Shown piece by piece: positions 38,781-53,200 of a stretch of DNA of 64,000 bases. Position 1 is the stretch's first letter. Every line of letters starts with the position of its first letter. The stretch is from Chrysomallon squamiferum (taxonomy: Eukaryota > Mollusca > Gastropoda > Neomphalida > Peltospiridae). The notes under the pieces are model-generated. The model was given only the letters and a program-made list of their open reading frames with translations. It had not been told where the DNA came from and did no database searches. The DNA lies in contig CM022671.1 in NCBI GenBank assembly GCA_012295275.1, forward strand, positions 33,964,183 through 34,028,182, given 5' to 3'. The position numbers and the translations under genes were made by a program.

Positions 38781-39581
38781 TTTTTATTATTATTATTGTT
38801 GTTGTTATTGTTATTATTTTTATTATTATTTTTATTATATATATATATATATATATTATGCGTCTATTACTTAACTGAAGTTAAAATTATTAATTATGAG
38901 CAGATATTAATTAATGACAGATACACCCATAAATTACGTATGGCTAATACAAAATTGTGACATAAAATAAAATAAAATAAAATAAAATAAAATAAAATGA
39001 AATCAATAAATGAATAAAAACTAAGAAAAACAACTGTATCAGTGATATCTAAGTGTTTACAGAGAAAAATCGCTCGCCCCAGACTTCATCGACGTCTATT
39101 TCCCGTTCTAAACTGTGCTCTTAATAATGCATGTTTTGCTGTATATGAGAAAGTAGAGACGAGCGATTTTCTGCTGCTAATTCATCGGCAAAAACAGCTA
39201 TAATGGATTATTACAAACCTACTTGTTTGGACACAAAATAACCTTGAACAATAATTGTTATGAAATACTGTAAAACAAATATTTATTCCGCTGTCGCTGT
39301 TGTTGTTGTTAACTATTGGCTGTTTATATCACTGAGGTTAATTTCGTGTCACATTCTCCTTTCACCCAGCCTGTGCTGTCTCCAGTAGGCTGACCTCATA
39401 GTTCAAAACGCGGGGGGGAGGGGCATCGACATAGATTTGACTTTGAAGATGAAATTAACTTTACTGTACGTTCTTAATAATAATAATAATAATAATAGCA
39501 AAGATAATGATAATAATAATAATAGTAAAGATAATGGTAATAATAATAATTATAATAATAATAATAATAATAATAAAGTAA

Positions 39582-39613
<32 letters not shown>

Positions 39614-40167
39614 TAATAATAATAATAACAATAACAATAATAATTGATTAAAAAGTATCTGCTTAAAAATCTAACAATCTAGAAAAGATGGGAAAGTATG
39701 ACAATTTATTTTAATTCTTTATTCTCTTATCAAATGTAATTAAAAATTATGAATATAACAAAAACATTTTTGAAAGTGTATTAAATACAATATATAAAAA
39801 ACAATCAAAATATTTCTAAAATATGTTAAGTAAACATCTGAAAATAATTTAGATTAACAGAATACAATTAACTTATTTCTGTAATGATTTAACCTCACCC
39901 AATTTTAAAAAGTTAAATTTGAAAATATTAGTTTAATTAAAATATTTAGAAAATAGACTATAAAAACATTTCTTAAAACTAGTGATATTAGAATGTTAAT
40001 AATTGTTATAAATAAAAATCATTATTTTAACAAAACTAAGTCTGAATTAATCAAACAATTTTTAAATAATTTAAAATGGTAGTTTTCGGTTACAGCTTTC
40101 AGACAAGATGTGAAATAATTATCAAAAATTAGCATACAAATAGTTTTTAATTATAATAATAGCTCTC

Positions 40168-40211
<44 letters not shown>

Positions 40212-40451
40212 TAATAATATAAATAACAATTTTTAGTGGTCAGATTAGTAAAAGAAATTTAAAAATATATTTAATATATTCAAATACTTCAGATAAATAA
40301 ATAACTAAATAAATAAATAAAAAAATTCCAGAAAGGCTGCTTAATAAACAATTAATAATAACCAGTAAATAAAAAGGCCTCATTCATGAAACATCACAGA
40401 TTTTTCATTTTGAACTATAAACAAAATTAAGAGTGAAAATTCATATTGTCA

Positions 40452-40545
<94 letters not shown>

Positions 40546-41049
40546 CAAACATTCAGACACATACAAACAAATATGATAAATTCGCATAACAGGCATGACT
40601 TACATACAGCTATATAAGCACATACAAACATATATATACATATACATATAAGCATATAGATACTTAAATGTATATGTGCCATGCAATATACAAACAACAC
40701 ATCTCTGTATTCATTTCAACAAGTTGGGATTCAAAAGAATGGTATGACACAACAAACACATCAAAATAATGAGACAAAAATACAAATATTTGTATAAGAA
40801 TAAAAACAATCCTAATTGCTGTCACACTGTTTACAAATATTTTTCAAACATTCTAATTTGCCCTAGACAGTAATATAAACATAATTTACTCACAAACTAT
40901 TATGACTAGCAGATTAAAACAATTTCGGCTAAATTAAACAAAACATGTACAATAAATAAATAACTAAACCAAAGAGGAAAAAAGATTAACAAAATCAAAT
41001 ATTGTGATACATTACTTTTTCCTTCTTTTCTTTTAATATAAGTTAACTT

Positions 41050-41465
41050 TGTGTGAAACAGATGACTCGAGGCCTTTGTAAAAGGAGCAACTCATGGCCT
41101 TCATACAAGAAGAAAGCCCAGGCCTGTGTATTGACAGTAAATCAAAGGCTACATGAAATAAATAAACCAAGGCATCTGTTAAACAGGTGAATCAAGGCCT
41201 GTATAAGCAATAGCCTAAGTGAGTCTGATAAATTAAGGCCTTCACAAATGATATAAAATAAGGCCTTTGTCACGTTTGTGACTAAAATATATCAAAGTAC
41301 AACTTGGGTAAATCAAGGCCTATGACTCAGACAATTCAAAGCTTATGAATCAGACAATTCAAAGCTAATGAATCAGACAATTCAAAGCTAATGAATCAGA
41401 CAATTCAAGAACTCTGAATCTGATATTATAAGGCCCACTTGACTCAAGGAAATAAAGGCACCTGA
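41050..41465. repeat. Degenerate tandem repeat region with a 21-bp core
   Basis: AATCAGACAATTCAAAGCT-type units recur with a period of about 21 bp at 41,325-41,412. They are embedded in a longer stretch where CAAGGCCT or AAGGCCTNTG recurs every 30-45 bp. It lies in AT-rich DNA between genes A and D, possibly in the 3' untranslated region of gene D. Confidence 0.75.
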
Positions 41466-42287
41466 TGAAAACTAACGGGTTTTTTAAATAAAAAATACAA
41501 AATAGTATTTAGTAAAACAAGAAAAATACATCCAGTTTAACAGTTTCACACCAATTATATTCTAAAAAAAAATAAAAAATGATGAATCAAAATCTTTAAC
41601 TATAATGATAATCACTCCATATATAAAATTAACTTCAGTGAAATATACAAGATATTCATTATGAATAATACTCTTTTTTTTTAATCTATGTAATTTTCAA
41701 TCATTTACACAATACTGTCTAATTAATTATATAATATTATGAATTTTTCATAAACTAAAAGCCATTTACATATTTTTAATTAAACATAATGGTTTTAAAA
41801 CCTCTGTAGTGTACAAACGATACTCATATTTTACATAATCTGGTTCAGAATAAACCATTACAATATGCCAGTAAGCTGTTAACACTAATACTCATTTATT
41901 ATGATGTTTCAGGTTTTATTAATTGTGATACAAGGCACAAAAAACTAAATGTACAATCTTAAAAAATAAATGTATTTATGCCTTTTAAACAAGCCTATTG
42001 CTGCATTCAATATAACTGAATATAAATCCTACATAAAATTTATTTTAGAATACAAAGAAAGGCTCGTCAATGATTCTCTGTTTTATGTCATAAATCTCTC
42101 TCAGAATTCATAATTCTTCTGTACTGCATATTATCATTAAATAGATTCGTAATCTCCTTTAATGTTTTTTTGTCTTTTGTTTTTATTTGTTAACTTTATA
42201 AGTATGCAAAAACAAGTAATAATAACATAAACTCCTGGCCTAAAAAAATCTGAAAAAGAAATAAGGTTTAATGATTCATGACCTACT

Positions 42288-42323
<36 letters not shown>

Positions 42324-42803
42324 CCATTTCTTTCTTTTATTTTTTTATTCATTAAACTGAGAGAAAAGCTATTCATAGTTATCCCCCTTTGTCCTGAAAT
42401 GGAACTATTAAAGTTCTGTTTTAAATCCTTTTTTTTAATATAAAAATGATAAAGCATCATTTTGTTTCTTTTACTCCATCTTCTATCACAAATTTAGCAA
42501 ATACAACAAATCAAACTTTTCATACTTTTGGTTTTAATCTGGGAAAGAAACAATTCACACAAAAGATTTTAATGTGCATTGTCATTCAGATCTTGTCACA
42601 CAACAAAAACCTTTAAAGAGTAAAAAAACAACCAAACAATGAAATTAAGAATAAAATGGGGAAAAAAAGGCCTATTATTTTAAAATACTGACAAAACAAT
42701 TTTGAGCATGAACATTTTTTATCGACTTCTTCAAATATCTAACAGAACACAGATTTAAACATATTTTGTTCCATCAACAAAATAAAACAAATAATAATAA
42801 TTA

Positions 42804-42869
<66 letters not shown>

Positions 42870-43493
42870 TTTGTGTGTGAGATAATACAATTATTAAGTT
42901 AACATTTTTTTTTTTTTTTTTTTTAAAATCTTATTTCTTTTTTTTTTCTTTTTTATCAACATAATTTGTAAATTTATACAGTGTGAAGAACAGTTCACTC
43001 TGTCATATTACACAGATCATGGTTTGTGGTTTTCTGATTATAGCAAAAAGCATATAAAAGAAATCTTACTGCAAAACTTGTAAGAGTATCTCATGAAGTC
43101 TGGCTGACATTATTTTTAATCATTCAATAAAATGATAATATATCACAACTGTTATTAAAAAAATTTGATGTGGTGTTATTAAATAAATATATTTTTTAAT
43201 TTGTTAGTTATTTTTAAAATCTAATGCTGTTTCATTTTCAAAAAATCTATTAATACCAAAATTAGTTATAGTATTATTAAAAAAAAAAAGTAAAAAATAT
43301 TAAAATAATTAAAAGATTTGAAAATTCATTCCCTCATTAACCAACAAAAAAAAAAAAAAAAAATCATTTTGTCCATATACATTTAAACAAATACTCATTC
43401 TTTCATTCATTCAGAATTAAATTTTGAGCTTAAATAATCTGAAAGAAAATAATTATGATTATATTTCTGTTGTCTTTCAAAACAATGACCTCA

Positions 43494-44137
43494 TTATCTG
43501 CGAGGCAAGATGACTGGCTGTGCATCGTAACTTGGCATCTGCTCGCAGTCCAATTCGGACAGAGCAAGATAGTTCTTCAGCTGTCTTGGCAAACAGAAAT
43601 GGTTGATTTTCGGTTCTGGGTGTTCTCCGAGTTTGCGACGTATAACCTGGCGACAGTAAAACTGCAGAGACTGTGGTGTTTGAGTCAAATCCTGGAGATA
43701 CTCGCAGAACTGGGTGTGCAAACTTAGCTGTTTAGGAATGTCACCTGACTGAAGAAGAACAAGTCAACATATTTTATCATGGTTGTGTTTTAGTAAGAGC
43801 ATTGAAAACCAGGACAGGCATACACACAAATATACACATGTACTCTGAACTATACAGATGTTACAAGTACATATTCTCATAAATGTACAAATGTAGAAAC
43901 ATACTAACAAATTTCAGATGCACAGAAAAATATGTGCCTTCACAAACAAATATTAAACATGTGATATATGCTACAGACACACCAACACATAAACTGATAA
44001 AAATTCTGTGCAGAAACACATTTTTATACAAATTCAAATGCACTGTCACATGCTCATAATGTGTCATTTAAACGTTTAAATTAATAGATATGTACACTAA
44101 CATGGATACAAAAATGCATAAATTAAAACATATCCAG

Positions 44138-44187
<50 letters not shown>

Positions 44188-44817
44188 GACATACAGACAA
44201 CTGCACTATTCATATACACACACATTCCTGTTTCAAACATCATCAGTGTTAATTTCCCACTGAGGACTGATCCTGCAGCCAACAGTTCGTCAATCCAGTC
44301 ATTCTACAATCAGTAATACACACCTTGTTTCTGTAAGTTAAATCAGCGCCTGCAGAAATGAGGTACTGTATGACACTGAGCTGCCCATTGCAAGCAGCAA
44401 GGTACATGGGTGTGACACCCCAGTTGTCTGCACAGTTTACATTTGCACCATGCTGCAAAATAAAAACATTTTTCAAATCTACATATTCTCGTAAACAGTT
44501 ACGACAACATCTGCTGTGTATAAGATTGAGAGAAAAAGAAAAAGAAAATTTTTCTAGAAGAAGTAGATATAAAAATGTAAATTGTTTAATTTTTCTTATT
44601 TTCCTTTCTTTCTTTTTTGTAAAGGAATAATTGATAGTTTTTAACTTGTTAATAAACGAAAAATTTATTCATAATACTGTACATGTACTAATCTTAGTTA
44701 ATACCATATTAAATGATTAATAGTAAGTAGATGAAAAAATTAAAATTATTTAAATGTTCTTCTCTTTACTTTCTTTATTGTGACTCTATAAGGGATAATT
44801 GACACTTTTTAATTTGT

Positions 44818-44848
<31 letters not shown>

Positions 44849-45853
44849 TAATTAATTAATTAAAGTATAGTATCTTAATTACATGTAAAGATCTTAACGA
44901 AAAATGAGTACCGTAATCAAAAGTTGGTAACTTATATAAAAGATGTTGCAATGGACACAGAATATTACATGTGTCTCAAACAAAAGTGCCTTTACTAAAT
45001 ATAAAAAACTGACATATTAATTAAATGTAGGTACCTTAATCAGAAGTAGGGCACAGTCAGGGTACAAACTGACAACTGCATGTAGAGGAGTTCCTCCATG
45101 TCGACACTTAGTGTTCACTTTTGCTCCAAATTTCAACAACTCCTCAATACAAGCTTTGTGTCCCTTATAAGCTGCCCAGTATAATGGGGTTTTTCCATAG
45201 TAATCCTTACGATTCAAATTAAATGTTCCTGAAAAAAGCGTAAAGAGGCAAAGAGTTAAATTTAAGTTGATATGGTGCAGAAGTTATTTTGATTCTAATT
45301 TCTATTTCATGCATTAACAGCACAATTGTTTCTGAGAAACACAGAGAATATATGTGTACATGTGTGTCTGTGTGTCTGTGTGTATTTATAATTGGGTATG
45401 AATGTTTGTTTGAACTAGATATTACAGCTGCTTATAAGTAGAATTACAGATTTTCTGCAGGGCAGATTTTCAAAGATTATCGTAAATATTTTTCAGTATA
45501 AAACAACTGTTGCTGTTAAAAGAAAAAAATACCTTCTTTTTTTTTTTAAAGACAATACATCAATATATCAAATATTTAAAAATCAACATTTCAAATGTTT
45601 ATATAAATCAATAAATAAAACAATGCAATTTTGTTTTCTTTTAGGTAATAATGGTTATACCAGTTTTGTGAATAATTTCTTGAATTCTGCGAACATTGCC
45701 ATGACTAGATGCATAGTGCAGATCAGTCCAATTGTGATTGTAGCTGGGAGGAGTGAGTTTGTAGCAGTATGTCGTTGGTTCCTTGGTGAGCTGGGAGTCT
45801 CTTGAATCACATAATGACAAATTACTTATCTTCACACCCATCAGAATTTCCAT
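43494..45853 (-). CDS. Gene D: ankyrin repeat and SOCS box (ASB-like) protein
   Basis: Minus-strand exons: 45853-45661, 45228-45035, 44452-44324 and 43748-43494, totalling 771 nt (256 residues, stop TAA). The start is supported by an in-frame TGA two codons upstream. About four ankyrin repeats are visible: NWTDLHYASSHGNV, YGKTPLYWAAYKGH, HGGTPLHAVV and WGVTPMYLAACNGQ. A C-terminal SOCS box spans about 198-233, with BC-box LQFYCRQVIR and Cul5-box LPRQL followed by KNYL. ASB proteins recruit Elongin B/C and Cullin-5/Rbx2 and use the ankyrins to select substrates for ubiquitination, in cytosol or nucleus. At 256 residues it is a short member. The acceptor at 43749 (minus CTTCTTCAG) was preferred over a TCAG four bases further because only it keeps phase 0. 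Which vertebrate ASB is orthologous cannot be told. Confidence 0.9.
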
Positions 45854-46015
45854 CTGTCAACACTACTCCATCATTCCAATTTGTCAGTTAGAAAATCTGA
45901 ACTAAAACAAACTGGGGAAAAAATTTAAAAAAAAGAAATAAAAAGAAAAAAAAAATTGAGACAAAAATTACAATGTAAGAAAGAAAGCCAAATTTATTTG
46001 GATTATTGTTTAGGT

Positions 46016-46048
<33 letters not shown>

Positions 46049-47677
46049 TTTTTTTTATGTTTATTTCTTTAAAATGTTGTGTATTTCTAGACATGCTTTT
46101 TGGTTTTTGTTCTGCAGGGATGGTATTGTTATTTTTATTTGTTTTATATATTAATTATTAAGCTATATTATACATGTTATATTATTAGTAGTATACAAAA
46201 TTATATATTGGTTAGTTAATAACAAAATAATAATAATAAAATGTGAATACACCTTTTAGTTTTACATTTGTCTTTTGTTTATATGAGACCTCTCACTATA
46301 AGAATCAAAACCACACTGCCATAACTTTTAACTATAACAGTAACTGAGTAAGCTCTATTAAAAGCTGAAGTTCCTGGATTAATTTAGGGGATAATCCGAC
46401 AAGTTAAGTTCATACCCGATGGTGATTAGAATTTTGAAAGAAACAAAATCATGAGGATTTAAATGCTTAAATGACATGTATAAGCAATTTACAGATATTG
46501 ATAATATAATAATAATCTAAACCACATTCAAAAATTTGTTTACATTATTATGATTATGATTATCATGATTAATTTTAATAGTACATTTACACATTATGAC
46601 TAATCCATAATTTATAAATCTCTGATAGAGTTAAAACATTTATTTATTTTAATATTATGCAATTATGCATACGTAACTTTAATTACCTGGACATAATATT
46701 AAGTTGAATTCTTATCATATTATTTCTTGAGATGTTTCTCACGTTCCTTTCTTTCCAACTGGCTGCAACACCGGAAGTTATTTTGTTGTTGTTATTTATT
46801 CTCTCAGTGACAAGGAGTCCTCAAATAGCGACACTTATGTAACTATTTTCCTCCGATTACGATATGTTGAAAAAATATTAAAAATATTTTTGTTGTTATT
46901 TTGGAAGGATTATTATTTATTTCTGATATCTTTTTTCTTTTACAGTATACACAAGTTATATGTAAAAGAAAGTAAAAGAACTTGGAAACATATATGATAT
47001 AAATACAAAAAAGTTAGAAATAATAAAACAAAAAGGATGTTAAGATAGAAAATAGCATAATAAAGAGACAACTATGATAAGTTACAATGAAAAAAATAAA
47101 TGTAATGATCAATTTTGGTTCTTTTCTTTTGTTAGTAACGCCTGGTTTACTGAGCTACTTCCGTTGCCACGGTTTGTAACTTCCTTGTTCGGTAATGCTG
47201 ACGACAGCGCGTGTACAATTCAACTGTATTCAAAATAACACTGTAATTATCACTTTTCCTTAATTTGGTTTCAGATTTGCAAGGAATGCTTGTCATCTTA
47301 TCTTAAATCCAACCACAGATGTATATTATGAATCACTATACTTGATTGTTTGCAACTTAAGACTTGCTGAACTTTTCTTTTTACTGACTTTATCATGAAT
47401 TACTCTTATACCGACAATCAATAATTAAATAAATCCAACGTCATCATTCATCAATCATTCAATGACATTCGACACATTGCTTATTGTAGATATTATTAAT
47501 AATATTAAAATAGTATTTATTAAATTGCCATTATATCTTGAAAGTATTTGCCCCTCAAAAAAGTATTGATAGTGACAGGAATACTTCAAATTCATAAGTG
47601 CTAAGTAAGATAATGTATTTATGTTTTGTGAAATTTTTTTTATTTAAGTATGTGAGTTTTATATTATTTTACTATCC

Positions 47678-47765
<88 letters not shown>

Positions 47766-48189
47766 TCAAAATAGCATTTCCAGTTAATTTTCCTAACATA
47801 CAACTGCATTTATTTTTTATTATAAATAATAAAGTTTCATAATCAATTATTTGATGCCAAAAGATGTCTGTGTAGTGTATGACTTTTTAACCCAGAGTTT
47901 CTGCTGGATTAATCAGCTGTTAAGAGTTTATAATAATGATGACAAAAACAATAGAAAAGGTCATCTAACCCTCCAATAGAAACCTTAAATGTCACTAACT
48001 GGATCACAAGGCATCTAACAATATGTAATTCTTAACCATAAAATAAATGCTATAACCTCAAGACTGTAGAGTTAAGGTTATACAGAACACTTTATTACAA
48101 CAATCAAATCCAGACTTTTGGGTAACTGTTTCGAAATGATAAGAAAATTATAAAAATGTTATACAGTAATAATATTTTATTTCAGCAAC
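45854..48189. other. Interval between divergent genes D and E
   Basis: AT-rich with T/A homopolymers at 45,905-46,047. The possible shared promoter is at 46,740-47,220. An (AAT)n then AT run lies at 47681-47765. The acceptor of the first SLC37 coding exon lies at 48,176-48,185. A non-coding first exon is expected for each gene but cannot be placed from sequence alone. Confidence 0.6.
46740..47220. promoter_or_regulatory. Candidate bidirectional promoter between genes D and E
   Basis: The ATGs of the two divergent genes are 2.3 kb apart. Within this interval the only less AT-rich patches are 46760-46780 and 47155-47220. ACCGGAAGT at 46770-46778 and ACTTCCG at 47157-47163 (ETS/GABP core in opposite orientation) fit housekeeping-type promoters. 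Both genes appear to have upstream non-coding exons. No transcription start can be seen. Confidence 0.35.
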
Positions 48190-50198
48190 ATGGCTGCTAG
48201 TCTTAAACAGAGGCAGGCATACATATTTATACTTGGATGGATTGCATATGCTTCAACATACTTTCTTCGAAAACCACTGGGAGTGGTAAGTTTTATGTTA
48301 CCTTCTGAGATGTCTTTGCACCTAAAAGTTGCTGGTTTTTTCTTTCTTTTTTGCACTGATCAATATAAATATTTTGCCAATATTTCTGTTTTCAAGGATT
48401 ATTTCTGTTTATCATTTAAACTGTTAGATAATTATTTTCTGTAATTTAATTTTGAATGGAGAAATGGTTAATACTGATAAGTTACTTTTCTTGTTAGAAA
48501 ATCATCTGCAAATCACAGTATGCTTCTTTTTAACTGTTGTTATAGAGTTTTTTATTCATTTATTTATTTATTTATTTTTAATTTTTTGTTCACATTAGTT
48601 AATAGTTATTTTAAAATGCCTTAATATATACTTACAGATAAAAGCTGAAATAGAAATAGCTTTGCCTGTAACTAGAGCTGAGTTAGGCTGGCTGGATTCT
48701 GCTCTGCTATTTCCCTATGCCTTTATACAGGTCAGTTAAATAACCAAATAATTTAAACTGAGATGATCCACAATACAAACAAACTTTTAAATTATCATAA
48801 TAAATGCTGATTTAGAATATAATCTAATATATATTTTTACAACTTCAAATATTTAACCAAAGACATTTTAGTTTTCTGTTTTCTATTATTGTTAGTTTTC
48901 TCTTGTATATATAATGTAAATATTTTACTCTCTCTCTCTCTCTCTCTTTTTCTCTCGCTTTCATTTTACTTTTAAATACCTAGTTTTAATTAATGAAATG
49001 TTCAAGGAACAATTCAAAATGTTTTTATTATTTATTTTCATAGATGTTATTTGGACATGTGGGTGACAAATTTGGTTCAAGATTGACATTTGGAGTTTGT
49101 CTTATTCTGTCAGCAGTATCGATGGTGTGTATTAAAGTATTACTTTTGTTAAATAATTTATCATTATTATTGTTATTGGTGTTGTTGTTGTTATTAAATA
49201 ATAAAATAATTTGAAAATAATGCCAAAGTAAGGTATATGAAGAATGAACATCAGTTTTCTGACTTGGATAGTTCAAATATGATAACAGAATAACTTACAA
49301 CAAATGCATATTTTTACACACTGAAAATTTTAATGTTTTTTTTTACATAACATGAAGCATTGTCACAAAGGTTAAAAAAAATATATTTATATGTATCAAT
49401 TTTATTGTCTCTCACACACACACACACACATATAATAAATTCTGCTTTTAAGATGTATGAATTATTGATGTTTGGAATTAATATTAATGAATAATCAGGT
49501 TTTTTTGAGTTTTCACATACATATAATTATTTGTCTAAATCTGTATGTCTGCACTGAAGTTTTATGTCAATCAGTCTTTTTTATTGTTATATTCTGTCAG
49601 ACATAATTTATTTTTCAGTACATACTGTTCATTGTATGATTCAGCATTATTATCAGTCCATTAACTTAATTCCAGAGACATGTTAATTTAATTTAGTTAA
49701 TTTTTTTTTTTTATTTTATTTTATTTTCTGGTTTTTAATAAAGTAAAGCAGATAACTGTTATATTTCAGGGCTCATTTGAATGTAATATTCAGTGTTTAT
49801 CATTTTAACATGTCTTATGTTCACAAAGGTTTTTTCTTGTTTTTTATAACATAATGTATGACTATTTCAAAACTGAATAAATTAATTGGATTATTTGAAA
49901 AAATACATATTGATCAGAGGTGAGCTGGTACTGTCGTTTTTTTTTGGGGGGGGGATTTTGGTGTTTTTTTTAGCAAATAGTAATGGTAATAATTATAAAG
50001 TTGTCATGACAACCAACCTGAAATTGTTACTATGGATCTTTTAAAACTTTAAAAAAAAAAAATAATAATAATTTAAAAGTTAAAAATATTTTTGTTATTT
50101 TAGAAAATATATAAAACAATTTATTTCTGATTTACTAACAAAATGTATTGGATTTTTTGTCATTTGCTTTTATTTTAGTTTTTTATGTAATTGCTGTA

Positions 50199-50243
<45 letters not shown>

Positions 50244-53200
50244 TTTTTTTTTTATTTTTATTTTTATTTTTATTTTTTTTTTTTTTTTTTTTAGGTTTCA
50301 TTTGGATACTGGGATAGTATATTCATGTTGATGCTGTTATTGTTTCTAAACGGATCTGCACAGGTAATTTGTAAAACCATATTTTATCATAATTTCTTTA
50401 TTAAATACAAAATATGTTAGTTATAATTATAAAGCTTTAAACATGTATTTTCATTTTCCATAAAACAGTAACAGTAATTAGGGAAACAAAAAGAAGAAAA
50501 GATTAGGGATGTATGGTGTGAAAAATATTGATATACATGTATTTAGCAAATTAATATATATATATATATATAGATATATATATTAAAATATATTATGTCT
50601 AAGCTGTATGTTACTTTTTTAATATAATAAAATGTGAAATGTAACTGATACATTTCTTTTCAAATAAAAATAGCAGAACATTTTAACCATTGACTTAAAT
50701 TATTAGTAACAGCAGTAGCAGCATTAAAATTGTAGTAGTAATTAACAAAGCTATAGCTTGTTTATTTATTTGTTCTTTTATTCAGATTATGGGGGAAAAT
50801 AATAATAATAAAATCATGTTGTGAATGATATTTGAGCTGAACTGGACTCCAGCTTTACAGTTTGGTTTGCTGATACAGTGGACATAGTGGCAAGCTTTGG
50901 CAAAGAGATTGCAATGCCATGAACTGTGAATAGACAAACACTTTAAATTTTATAATTTCAAATTATAAATATTAACATTGTTTCAGAAAACACCTCAAGC
51001 CTAATAACCCCTGTTTTAATTATCTTAAGTGATTACTATTAATACACCTAGCACTACAACTATATCACTGATACTACTACTGTTACTGCTGCTGCTATTG
51101 CTGTTCTACATCTGCTGCTATTATTATTACTATTGTATTATAGTTACTACTACAACTACTACTACTATTATTATTGCTGGTACTATTACTCTATTACTAC
51201 TGCTACAATGATTATTATTGTTATTGTTATTGTTATTGTTATTGTTATATTTTAGGCACACTGTTGGCCTAACTGCACAAAAGTGTTGTTGTCATGGTTT
51301 CCAGACAGTGTTAGAAACAGTGTGTTTGGAATGTTTGGAACTTGTGCTTTTGCTGGAGGAATTTTAGGAACAATGATTGCAGTAAATAAACATTATTCAG
51401 TTTTGTTTATTTTTTAAAATCTCATTAAACTGATAATTTTACCCAGTCATTATATACACTTGAAAATTTATTTAACCGTTTAAGATGAATGGTAATGTTT
51501 TACATCTTTAGAAATTTTTTGTAAAGAATAAGTACATGTACTTTTGAAAGATATTTTAATTTTGATGTTGCTTTAAATAATAATGTCTTTTATAACTCCT
51601 TAGGTTCCTGGGACTTGGTTATATTAAATATGTCATTGTTTGAAGAAAAAAAATTAATTTCTTTTGTGGAAAGTTCTGGATTGTCTTTTTTCGTGTTTTT
51701 GCACATTAAAAAAAAAATCACAAATAACATTTAGTTTAATGAAAAGGACTTACTAAATCTTGAAAACATTCTGTCTGCAGCCCTTTTATATGAAATTAAT
51801 AACAATGTCACTGTGTGTATTTGACTATTTCAGGTTTATCTACAAACACGTTATGGATGGAGACATGTTTTCTTATTTCCTTCTCTGTTTGTGGTAAACT
51901 GCTTCATGTTATTTGTATATATAATATATCAAAACTAACAAGTCATTACCTCTGTCTCCCAATTTTTTTTCTTTTATTCCTTCCTGCTTTTTCTTTCCTT
52001 CCAGTTAACGGTTTCAATTTTTCAATCCTTCCGTCTTTCCTTTTCTCTTTTCATTCTTTCCATTTCTTCTTTCCGTTTTCTTTCTTTCCTTTTATTTCAT
52101 TCCAGTTAATGTTTTCTTAAATCGTTTGATTCTTCCAAATTTGTTTCTTTCTTTCCTTTTCTTTCATTCCATTTTTGTTTTCATAAATCTTTCAATCCTT
52201 CCATCTTTCCTTTTCTTTCTTTTCTTTTTCTTTCTCTTTCCTTCCAGTTAACATTTTGTTTAACTCTTTCTATTCCCTGTGTCTTTAAACCATACAGATT
52301 CCTTATGACTGTTGCATTGATATGTTTCATATATCTGTATTATTCATCAGCAGGTAAAAAATATAATATTAATAAAAAAAATTAAAGTGAAAATAACGTT
52401 GAAATCAAACAAGAGTTTTACAAATCCAGTGTTTGTTTATTTTACTGAGTTTGTTTTCAGGGTGTGTTTTTATTTTCATAAACTGCATATGAAATATATG
52501 TCTGAGAACTGAACAATATTTTTAAAAAACATCAAAGTCTTTGTATATTTATATTAAAGTTCATTAGATTTTAGTCTAATAATTTATATGCAAATGATGA
52601 GACTGTGAAATGAAACAACACATACATATTATTCATACCAATTAATAGCATGGTATTTTTATGTTACAATTTATTACCTGTTAAACAGTTTCATATAAAT
52701 TTATGTAGAGAATGGAAACATCCTGTAGTACTACTTAATATTGTTTAGCAAGAACAGATGTTTTGTCGATAGTATAACACATACACTGATGTTTGTTAAA
52801 CCAGTCATAGGTCACTGAAAATGGCTTCTGTGTATTTTAGTGTGATTTGCAAGAACCTAAATGTTCACAACTATTTATTGTATCTTTCTATTTTGCAATT
52901 CTTTACAACTATTTCAGTTTTTTATACATAAATAAATTTTATTTTATAAATTTCATATATTTATAAATCTGTAAATTATTCTTGAAAATTCTGTTTTTAT
53001 CCTGTAGTTAAGTGATTTTAATTGGAGTAAATTATATGTAATTTGTATTTCATATAATTATATATAAATCTGTAATTTAATGTTGACAACCTGTAGCCAT
53101 TGTATTTTTCTCTGTACTGAGGTATCATTAACAATGATACATTCATTCTTAAACATTTTACACACACACACACACACAAATACACATATATCTATACTTA

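Larger units (their letters stand above)
37708..43493. other. Intergenic region between genes A and D
   Basis: Contents: (GA)n 38382-38463, inverted repeat at 38.7 kb, ATT near 38,790-38,855, AAAAT pentamers 38,965-38,998, AAT arrays 39475-39640 and 40170-40209, (CT)n 40457-40541, degenerate tandem repeat 41050-41465, T tract 42,290-42,320, ATT 42,800-42,870. From 39,650 to 43,490 the DNA is very AT-rich with few long repeats and could be a long 3' UTR of gene D, but no transcript end can be fixed. No other gene seen. Confidence 0.65.
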
